DNA of 64,000 bases, from positions 372,001-436,000 of the forward strand of contig NZ_JACCBZ010000005.1 of assembly GCF_013408825.1 (NCBI RefSeq), given 5' to 3'. The position numbers were made by a program, and so were the translations under genes. The DNA comes from Mucilaginibacter tundrae. Its GTDB lineage: Bacteria; Bacteroidota; Bacteroidia; Sphingobacteriales; Sphingobacteriaceae. Under the pieces are notes generated by a model that saw only the letters and a list, made by a program, of their open reading frames with translations, was not told the DNA's origin and did not search any database. Below, in pieces: positions 30,752 through 37,798 of the stretch (the stretch's first letter is position 1; each line of letters starts with the position of its first letter).

Positions 30752-31291
30752 TCAAAACCTACCATACCCTACGTTCGCCATTCTTTCGCCCATTTCGGCA
30801 TAAGCCTCATTTGGATCCGGTGCCCAGGTGTTGAGTCCATCAACATAACGGTTATACATGCAAAAAGCCGCAGCGATCAACACCGTGTCATGTATTTCTA
30901 CATCAGTTGCGCCTTGTTCGCGAGCAAAGGCAATATCTTCTTCGGTTACGTTCTTACCGCCGCGTTGAACCTGGTGCGCGATATGAAGCAATACCTTCAG
31001 TTTTTCAGATACGGGCGTGTTAGGTAGCCCGGCTTTGATCTCATCAATCAATTCTAAGCCACTTTTTAAATGTGCCGCCGCTGCTGCTGCATGCGAGGTG
31101 TGGCAAAAATGACATTGATTCCAATACGATACCGAAGCTGCGATGATCTCCCTTTCGCCGCTGGTTAGGCTCGACGGCCCCCTCAGCAGGGTTTCAGCAA
31201 GGTCAAGCAGAGGTTTTGCGGTTTCGGGGCGATTGTTTAGCAATCCAACTATTCCGGGTAAATCTTCATTCAATAGTTTTATATGTGCCAT
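30752..31291 (-). CDS. Carboxymuconolactone decarboxylase / AhpD-like peroxidase-related protein
   Basis: This small all-helical AhpD-fold protein of 179 residues has the redox motif C60-x-x-C63-x-x-x-H67 in NQCHFCHTSH, preceded by SLTSGEREIIAASVS, the usual proton-relay helix. Such proteins reduce peroxides or act on lactones. It lies 18 bp downstream of a clear paralogue, in one operon reading away from the GH36-like gene. The two share PETAxPL, SLTxGERE and the IxDTVLIAAAFCMxNRYVDGL block, so they arose by tandem duplication. Confidence 0.85.
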   Translation of the reverse strand: MAHIKLLNEDLPGIVGLLNNRPETAKPLLDLAETLLRGPSSLTSGEREIIAASVSYWNQCHFCHTSHAAAAAAHLKSGLELIDEIKAGLPNTPVSEKLKVLLHIAHQVQRGGKNVTEEDIAFAREQGATDVEIHDTVLIAAAFCMYNRYVDGLNTWAPDPNEAYAEMGERMANVGYGRF

Positions 31292-31309
31292 TGGTTGATA
31301 TTAAAGGGT

Positions 31310-31882
31310 TCATAAATCTTCGGGTTCTCTATTTACTTTGAAGGGTGCTGTCAAATATCCTTCGCGGGCGCGTTGTTCACCCATTTTGTCATACAATTCA
31401 GCGTCGTCCGGCTGCCAGGTAGCCAATCCATCTACATAACGGTTAAACATGCAAAAAGCTGCAGCTATCAATACCGTATCCTGTATTTCAATATCGGTAG
31501 CGCCTTCTTCGCCGGCATTGACAATATCCTGATTAGTTACATTTTTTCCGCCCGACTGTACTTTAGCGGCAATTTTTAATAACGACTTCATTTTCTGGCT
31601 TATGGGCGCGGTATAGGGGTTGGCGAGTACCTGTTTAACAATCTGGGCATTATTACCAAGCTGATGCTGGGCAATGGCTCCATGAATATTGCAGCAATAC
31701 TTGCAGTTATTTAAACCGGAAACATAGGTCGCTATCAATTCGCGCTCCCCAGCGGTTAAACTGGGGTGTGGATTATGTAGCAAGGTTTGCACAAGCGCAT
31801 TTAAGGGAGCCGCGGTTTCAGGTCGGAACATGAACAGGCTTCTGATACCCGGAAATTCAGATGGTAAATTTATGTGGGGCAT
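31310..31882 (-). CDS. Carboxymuconolactone decarboxylase / AhpD-like peroxidase-related protein, paralogue
   Basis: This is the first gene of the two-gene AhpD-fold operon, 190 residues. The redox motif reads NNCKYCCNIHG (C60, C63, H67), with an additional cysteine at 64. The rest follows the neighbour closely, including DTVLIAAAFCMFNRYVDGL. The C-terminal tail is ~15 residues longer. No signal peptide is present, so it is cytoplasmic. The electron donor and substrate cannot be told from sequence. Confidence 0.85.
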   Translation of the reverse strand: MPHINLPSEFPGIRSLFMFRPETAAPLNALVQTLLHNPHPSLTAGERELIATYVSGLNNCKYCCNIHGAIAQHQLGNNAQIVKQVLANPYTAPISQKMKSLLKIAAKVQSGGKNVTNQDIVNAGEEGATDIEIQDTVLIAAAFCMFNRYVDGLATWQPDDAELYDKMGEQRAREGYLTAPFKVNREPEDL

Positions 31883-32027
31883 AATTGGTTAGTTTTTAAT
31901 TTGGCGATAATTAAAATTTTAAGCGAAATTATAATTCAGGTACATTATATAATTGGTAACGGTATAACTTTACGCATATACATCGCATCTGCAAATAAGC
32001 ACCTACTGTTAATTTGCTTTGCACGTG

Positions 32028-32057
32028 ATATATAAAGTCAAAAATGACTTTATATAT
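32028..32057. repeat. Perfect 13-bp palindrome upstream of operator copy E
   Basis: ATATATAAAGTCA, a 4-nt AAAA centre, and TGACTTTATATAT form a perfect inverted repeat. A diverged version sits at the same relative place before operator copy A (about 5664-5690). It could bind a second regulator, or control the divergent AhpD-like operon that starts at 31882. Confidence 0.6.
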
Positions 32058-32084
32058 TGAATAATTAAATACTGGAATAGTAAA

Positions 32085-32150
32085 ATGCATGTTATGTCAA
32101 AAAATATGCATGTTTTGGCAATCCTGCACATTAATTAATAAAGTTATTTG
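32085..32150 (+). promoter_or_regulatory. Putative HTCS operator and promoter, copy E (GH36-like)
   Basis: Half-sites ATGCATGTTATGTCAA (32085) and ATGCATGTTTTGGCAA (32106) are 21 bp apart. GTTATTTG lies at 32143-32150, with TTTG 41 bp after the second half-site. The 31883-32522 gap also holds the 13-bp palindrome; the leader from 32160 to 32522 shows no gene. Confidence 0.7.
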
Positions 32151-32522
32151 TGCTGGTCATTTACGTATTTTCTGGCAATCGTAAATGGCGTTTTGCAAAG
32201 GCAGCAATACGGCTTGATAGTAGCACATTCACTAATAAATTGTACGCGCAAACCTATTTTACATTTGAAGTGGAAAGATAATTACGTTTAGGGAGATACA
32301 CAATCCCTACCCCAGTAAGTCCGATGGCGGATAGACGGGACCGTTCTTCCGAGTTATTAGGGGTCGCACAAATTACAACCGTGGTCTTGCCTGCTAGCCA
32401 AATAAAAAGACGGTATAAACCCAATCTGGAAGTCGAAAAATAATGGAATAGCTTGTGGAAAAGCCTTTAACTCGGATTGAAGAAAAAAAAACAATTAATA
32501 GCAATTAAGACTAATTACCCTA

Positions 32523-34193
32523 ATGCAAAGGCGACATTTTCTAAAACTTTCAGCATCTACAACAACTGCTGTTTTATTAAGCAGACTTACTCATGCCACA
32601 TCAACCCAGACGACAACTTTGAATACACCTGATGAGGTTTGGGCACAATCAGGTGATAAATGGGTTAAGCTTAGCGCCGAAAATGGCACATTTTTTAGAT
32701 ATAATGATATCGAGGTTACGGTAAAAACAAATCGTAATGCCAAAGGTGTGTATGTTACTTCGCCAACACAGCAACTGAACGCAATACGTTTAAAATGGAA
32801 ACATCATATACCATCAACGGTTAAGTTTCTGGGAGATCAATGGGAACGTTCTTATGGCGACCTGCAATGGAAAGCAGATAGGGCAGGGGTTAAAAATCCC
32901 TGGTATGTGATTATTTCTGATGACAGGCAAATGGCTTGTTTCGGTGTAAAAACTGGTGCTAACAGTATATGCTGGTGGGGTTTAGGTGATGATAGCTTGG
33001 AACTTACTTTAGATACCCATTCAGGCGGTAACGGTGTATTGTTGGGTAACCGCATTTTGCACGCTGCTGATATTATTACCATGAACGGCAGGGCAGGCGA
33101 AAACGCGTTTTATACCGATCATCGTTTTTGCGGCATGATGTGCGAAAAGCCGCGTTTACCCAAACAGCCCATTTATGGCATTAACGATTGGTATTTTGCC
33201 TATGGCAATAACTCTTTCGACCTGATAAAAAAAACCACCTGCATGATGGCTGAGTTAGTTACCGATACGGATAATAAGCCATTCTCGGTGATAGATGCAG
33301 GTTGGGCAACCTATTCACCTTTATTGCCAGGTGATGGTGGCTGGAACGACGATTTCTCAAAGCCCAATGCCAAATTTAAGGATATGCACCTCCTTGGAGA
33401 GGAGATCAAAAAGCTGGGTATGCGCCCTGGTTTATGGATGCGCCCGCTTTGTGCCCGCCATGATGAAAAAGCGAATTTGCTGGCACCAAAGATCCCCGGC
33501 AGGGATGATCCCCGAAATCCAGTGCTTGACCCAACCATCCCCGAAAATATTGAGGGAATTAAACACAATTTTGATGTGTATAAACAATGGGGCTATCAAA
33601 TGGTGAAGCATGATTTCAGTACTTACGATATTACCGGGCGGTGGGGTGCAGGTATGAAGGATGGTATCACGTCACCGGGCTGGAATTTTAATGATCGTCG
33701 CAAAACGACTGCCGAGATTATGCTCAACCTGTATCGGTCTATCCGCGAGGCGGCAGGTGATGGCATTTATGTAATAGGCTGTAACACGATGAGCCACCTT
33801 AGCGCGGGTATATTTGAAATGTGCCGGATTGGCGATGACACTAGTGGGAAGGACTGGGGAAGAACACGTAAAATGGGGGTTAATACACTGGCATTCCGCC
33901 TGCCGCAACATCATAAATTTTATGCGGTTGACGGCGATTGCGTTGGTCTCACTACCGATATTTCATGGGATAGAAATAAACAATGGCTGCAGTTACTTGC
34001 AGAAAGTGGTGCACCGTTATTTGTATCAGCTCAGCCTGAAGCATTGGGGGAAGTGCAGAAAATAGCCGTAAAGCAAGCCTTTACCCGGGCGGCAAAAGTG
34101 CAGCCATTAGGCGAGCCATTAGATTGGATGGATACCAGGCTGCCTGAAAAATGGAAACTGAATAACAGGATAGTGGACTTTAACTGGGACTAA
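32523..34193 (+). CDS. Tat-exported GH36/GH27-like (alpha-galactosidase-type) glycoside hydrolase
   Basis: The N-terminus is a twin-arginine signal (QRRHFLKLSAS). After a beta-rich N-terminal domain (~40-220) comes a TIM barrel with GINDWYFAYG, SVIDAGW, PGLWMRPL, and the nucleophile block VKHDFSTYD (Asp ~364). The acid/base is probably in the CRIGDDTSG block. This is the clan GH-D layout shared by alpha-galactosidases. At 556 residues it is shorter than classical GH36 enzymes and may belong to an unclassified subgroup, so the sugar specificity is an inference. It stands alone behind operator copy E, which puts it in the presumed HTCS regulon. Confidence 0.75.
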   Translation: MQRRHFLKLSASTTTAVLLSRLTHATSTQTTTLNTPDEVWAQSGDKWVKLSAENGTFFRYNDIEVTVKTNRNAKGVYVTSPTQQLNAIRLKWKHHIPSTVKFLGDQWERSYGDLQWKADRAGVKNPWYVIISDDRQMACFGVKTGANSICWWGLGDDSLELTLDTHSGGNGVLLGNRILHAADIITMNGRAGENAFYTDHRFCGMMCEKPRLPKQPIYGINDWYFAYGNNSFDLIKKTTCMMAELVTDTDNKPFSVIDAGWATYSPLLPGDGGWNDDFSKPNAKFKDMHLLGEEIKKLGMRPGLWMRPLCARHDEKANLLAPKIPGRDDPRNPVLDPTIPENIEGIKHNFDVYKQWGYQMVKHDFSTYDITGRWGAGMKDGITSPGWNFNDRRKTTAEIMLNLYRSIREAAGDGIYVIGCNTMSHLSAGIFEMCRIGDDTSGKDWGRTRKMGVNTLAFRLPQHHKFYAVDGDCVGLTTDISWDRNKQWLQLLAESGAPLFVSAQPEALGEVQKIAVKQAFTRAAKVQPLGEPLDWMDTRLPEKWKLNNRIVDFNWD

Positions 34194-34342
34194 AATGGAA
34201 TTAGTGGATATTTAGGGTTTTCCCGAAAAGTAAAAAGACTACAATTTGATCTGCAGGTTTTAAACGATTGATACTTGGATCTGTGATCCTATATGGCCAC
34301 CTGTTTGTCTAGGCTGGCCGTGTATTCGAGGCATTTGAGTAG

Positions 34343-34379
34343 TTGTCAAATCATGCATATTTTTTGACCAATTATGCAT
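34343..34379 (-). promoter_or_regulatory. HTCS-type repeat, copy F, reversed and without promoter core
   Basis: On the minus strand ATGCATAATTGGTCAA and ATGCATGATTTGACAA are 21 bp apart, matching the other five copies. No TTTG core follows at +41, and the orientation points away from the downstream molybdenum hydroxylase genes. It may be a relic of a rearrangement or a site acting in the opposite orientation. Confidence 0.5.
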
Positions 34380-34469
34380 TTCAACCGAGATAGCGTGCTT
34401 CAGCGATTTAAAATTCAATAATTGTAACGACATTTATTCGTTGTCTACCATCGCAATACATAACTCAGA

Positions 34470-34961
34470 ATGCCAACTATTGAAAACACATATTCGCTTT
34501 ACATCAACCGTAAAGAAACCAGGGTAACCGTGTCACCCGATATGCCTATACTGTGGTTACTTCGTGATGTCATAGGTTTAACAGGAACCAAGTTCGGCTG
34601 CGGAATGGCACAATGCGGGGCCTGTACCATCCATCTCGACGGAGAAGCTGTGCGCTCCTGCGTCACATCGGTTTCCCGCGCCGTTGGAAAGGAAATTATC
34701 ACGATTGAAGGGCTTTCCCCGGAAGGCGACCATCCCTTACAGCATGCCTGGGCTGAAGTGAATGTGCCACAATGTGGTTATTGCCAGGCGGGCCAGCTCA
34801 TGTCGGCTGCAGTATTGCTGCGCGAAAATCCTGAGCCTACAGACCAGGATATTGACGATGCGATGTCAGGCAATATCTGTCGTTGCGGAACCTATTTGCG
34901 CATTCGTAAAGCTATACACCTGGCCGCAGCCATCCAAAAATCAAGAGCGAAGCAGTCATGA
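34470..34961 (+). CDS. 2Fe-2S subunit of molybdenum hydroxylase (IorA/XdhT-like)
   Basis: This small electron-transfer subunit of a xanthine-oxidase-family enzyme resembles isoquinoline 1-oxidoreductase alpha chains. The plant-type 2Fe-2S ligands are Cys44, 49, 52 and 64. The second cluster, near the molybdopterin, uses Cys102, 105, 137 and 139 ([17 protein letters not shown]). At 163 residues it is complete. Its stop overlaps the cytochrome gene start (ATGA-type 4-nt overlap), so the three-gene unit is translationally coupled. No signal peptide is present; in this family the alpha subunit is carried out with the Tat-exported partner. Confidence 0.92.
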   Translation: MPTIENTYSLYINRKETRVTVSPDMPILWLLRDVIGLTGTKFGCGMAQCGACTIHLDGEAVRSCVTSVSRAVGKEIITIEGLSPEGDHPLQHAWAEVNVPQCGYCQAGQLMSAAVLLRENPEPTDQDIDDAMSGNICRCGTYLRIRKAIHLAAAIQKSRAKQS

Positions 34962-35635
34962 TCAGTCTTAACCATAAAAAAAGATTACCAGGTTCGCCTC
35001 ATCGCTCTAAAAGATATTACTATGTTATATCTTCTATCGTTGCATTTTTAGCGTTGATTAATATGTCGGCTTTTAAAAGCGAATCCGGGTCAGCTGGGTT
35101 AAGTGAGCTACTTAAGCCCCATTTTAGCAAGCAGGACAGCATGATATCGAAAAGGGCCTTTTTGCAGGTCTACAAGGTATTAATGAGCCCGCGTTGCATG
35201 AATTGCCACCCATCGGGTGACATACCTTTGCAAGGCGATGATAGCCATTTTCATTTGCAAGGCGTAAAACGCGGGCATGACGGTACAGGATTGTATGCCC
35301 TGAAATGCGGCAATTGCCACCAGTCGCATAACTTGCCGGGCTTGCACATGCCACCCGGTAATCCCAAATGGCATTTACCACCGGCTAATATGAAAATGGT
35401 TTTCCAGGGACGCACACCCCATCAGCTTGCGCTGCAATTACTGGATAAGAAAAGAAACGGGGGCAGATCAATAAAAGCCCTTGTTGATCACATCACCAGT
35501 GATACGCTGGTATTAAGCGGCTGGACACCCGCTGATGGCCTGTCAAAACCACCGCTGACACATAAAGCGTTTGTAAACGCGTTTAATGAGTGGATAAAAC
35601 ATGGTGCAATAAGTCCTGATCCGGAAAACAAATGA
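34958..35635 (+). CDS. Membrane-anchored c-type cytochrome of the molybdenum hydroxylase
   Basis: This protein of 225 residues has an N-terminal hydrophobic anchor (~22-38) and two CxxCH haem-binding motifs, CMNCH at 80-84 and CGNCH at 117-121. It also has Met/His-rich segments ([16 protein letters not shown]) that could supply axial ligands. It sits between the 2Fe-2S and molybdopterin subunits with 4-nt overlaps on both sides. It is therefore very likely the electron acceptor that passes electrons from the hydroxylase to the respiratory chain. I do not recognise a more specific family name. Confidence 0.8.
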   Translation: MISLNHKKRLPGSPHRSKRYYYVISSIVAFLALINMSAFKSESGSAGLSELLKPHFSKQDSMISKRAFLQVYKVLMSPRCMNCHPSGDIPLQGDDSHFHLQGVKRGHDGTGLYALKCGNCHQSHNLPGLHMPPGNPKWHLPPANMKMVFQGRTPHQLALQLLDKKRNGGRSIKALVDHITSDTLVLSGWTPADGLSKPPLTHKAFVNAFNEWIKHGAISPDPENK

Positions 35636-37785
35636 AGAGAAGATATTTTATAAGGCTTTCCACGTTTACCGCTGGCGCCTGGTTGCTTACTGACCTAGTG
35701 CCGGCAAATTTGTTGGCATCCGGCAAACCCGTAGATCCCGGTTTTTCGCCCGATCCTTTATTGAAAATAAGCGAAACAGGTAAAGTCACCATCTTTATGG
35801 TTAAACAGGAAATGGGCCAGAACGTCATTACCTCTTTGCCTTTGCTTATTGCTGAGGAACTGGAGGTTGATCTCAGGGATATTACTATTCAATCATTGCC
35901 TTACGAAGCGGCTAAGTCAGGTAATTATACCACCTGGGCAAGCGGTAGTATTACCGGAAGCTGGATGCATTTGCGGAAGGTAGGTGCAACGGCGAAAGCA
36001 ATGCTGATCACCGCGGCTGCTACACGGTGGAAAGTGCCTGTTGATTTATGCAAAGCGCAGGGTGGCAGGGTGATCAATACACGCACCAACCAAATATTAT
36101 ATTATAAAGACCTGGTAAAAGAAGCCAGCACCCTCACCCCGCCTGATAATGTTACGCTTAAGGATATCAAAGACTTTAAGCTGGTCGGTCAAAAGGCACC
36201 TAAAACAAATATTTCGTCCATTTTAACCGGGCGTTATGCTTACACCATGGATGTTAAATTACCAAGAATGCTGTATGCCGCTTTGGTCCGGTGCCCTGTT
36301 TATAGCGGCAAAGTGGTGAGTTGGGATAGCAGCGCTTTAAATGGATTAAGTGGATTTGTTAAAGTAGTGCAAGTTACGCAAATGAATGAAGCGCTTAACC
36401 GTAACGCCGTAGCTGTTATTGCAACCAATACCTGGGCGGCTTTGCAAGGCCAGCGTCTGCTCAAAGTAAAATGGGATTATGCGCTAAATACCGTTAGCGA
36501 TACACCGTCATTAAATGATCAGTTTAAAAAAGAGCTTTCCACTGCCACGCCGGCGCAGGTGTACGGTAAAGAAAAAAAAGGTCCTTTTAAGCCAATTCAG
36601 CATCCGGAAGTTTATGAAGCTACGTATGAGATTCCATATATGGGGCATGCCGCTATGGAACCCATGAACTGCACAGCCTGGTATAAAGACGGAAAATTTG
36701 AGATTTGGGGCGGGTTTCAGGCACCGATGTTTATCAACAGCGTGTTGCCCAAGCTTTTTAATATAGACCGCTCGGATATATCCGTTAACCTGATGCCCAT
36801 GGGTGGAAGTTTCGGGCGCAAGGAGAAAATTGACGGCGTGGCGGAGGCAATGCAAATCGCCAAAGCTGTGGATGCACCGGTACAGGTAATCTATAGCCGG
36901 ATTGACGACCTGCAAAATGATTTTTACAGGCACGCCAGTTATCACCATTTGTCTGCGGTTTCTAATCCCGGCCAGATCAGCCAGTGGCGGCACCAATTGG
37001 GGATAGCCACTTTTCCTGGTAAAGAGATATCCGGGCCCTGGCACACCTTCGGCGGAGTGATGGATGATCTTTGTTATACCACCGGCGATTATCAAAGTGC
37101 ATTTTATCCTGTTGAATCGCCAATTCCACTGGGATCGTGGCGCTCTATTTCGTTTAGCCCCAACGTATTTGCTGTTGAAAGTTTTATTGACGAGCTGGCC
37201 GTTCACAACCATACTGACCCGATAACATTCAGGTTTAATATACTTGATGTGGCTGGTTCCAAAGATAACCAGCGCCTTAAAAATGTGTTATCTAAATGCG
37301 CTGATCAGATCGGCTGGTGGCAAGAACCGGCCAAAGGCAGGTTCCGTGGCGTTGCCTGCTGTATCTATGGGCATTCTTCATCAATTGTCGCGCATGCGAT
37401 GGAGATATCGGTTAGCAAAGACAAGCTTGTAAAGATTCACCGATGCGTGGCTGCGGTTGATTGCGGGCTGGTTATAGACCCTGACGGGCTGAAAGCCCAG
37501 GTAGAGGGTAGTCTGGCTTGGGCTTTAAGCGGTATCTTTAAAAATGAAATAACAGTGTCCAATGGAATGGTCGATCAGCAGTCGTTTGCGGATTACCAGG
37601 TTTTGCGTACGAACGAAATGCCGCCATTTGAGATCATTCTGATTCCGGGAGCTGATAATCCGGGTGGTGGCGGCGAACCCGCTGTTCCATCAGTGGGGCC
37701 GGCTTTGTGTAATGCCATTTTTGCTGCAACAGGTTTCAGGATCAGGGAATTGCCCATAAAAAAACATGGATTTCGTTTAGTATAA
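35632..37785 (+). CDS. Molybdopterin-binding subunit of aldehyde/isoquinoline oxidoreductase (IorB-like)
   Basis: This is the large catalytic subunit, 717 residues, of a xanthine-oxidase-family hydroxylase. It starts with a Tat-like signal ([17 protein letters not shown]). Family blocks are MVKQEMGQNVITSLPLLIAEELEVD, ARMLYAALVRCPVYSG-type sequence (PRMLYAALVRCPVYSG), GHAAMEPMNCTAWY, PMGGSFGRKE, and the C-terminal PGGGGEPAVPSVGPALCNAIFAATG with the active-site Glu. Two AXdh-type domains typical of IorB are visible. Together with the 2Fe-2S subunit and the cytochrome it forms a periplasmic Mo-dependent dehydrogenase. The substrate is unknown. The XdhC gene needed for maturation lies at 29491-30615. 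Confidence 0.9.
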   Translation: MKRRYFIRLSTFTAGAWLLTDLVPANLLASGKPVDPGFSPDPLLKISETGKVTIFMVKQEMGQNVITSLPLLIAEELEVDLRDITIQSLPYEAAKSGNYTTWASGSITGSWMHLRKVGATAKAMLITAAATRWKVPVDLCKAQGGRVINTRTNQILYYKDLVKEASTLTPPDNVTLKDIKDFKLVGQKAPKTNISSILTGRYAYTMDVKLPRMLYAALVRCPVYSGKVVSWDSSALNGLSGFVKVVQVTQMNEALNRNAVAVIATNTWAALQGQRLLKVKWDYALNTVSDTPSLNDQFKKELSTATPAQVYGKEKKGPFKPIQHPEVYEATYEIPYMGHAAMEPMNCTAWYKDGKFEIWGGFQAPMFINSVLPKLFNIDRSDISVNLMPMGGSFGRKEKIDGVAEAMQIAKAVDAPVQVIYSRIDDLQNDFYRHASYHHLSAVSNPGQISQWRHQLGIATFPGKEISGPWHTFGGVMDDLCYTTGDYQSAFYPVESPIPLGSWRSISFSPNVFAVESFIDELAVHNHTDPITFRFNILDVAGSKDNQRLKNVLSKCADQIGWWQEPAKGRFRGVACCIYGHSSSIVAHAMEISVSKDKLVKIHRCVAAVDCGLVIDPDGLKAQVEGSLAWALSGIFKNEITVSNGMVDQQSFADYQVLRTNEMPPFEIILIPGADNPGGGGEPAVPSVGPALCNAIFAATGFRIRELPIKKHGFRLV

Positions 37786-37798
37786 TAGTCAACCAATT

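Noticed and set aside
36511..37212. 233-codon antisense ORF inside the molybdopterin subunit gene
   Set aside because: It is the shadow of a strongly supported coding frame and has no recognisable motif of its own.
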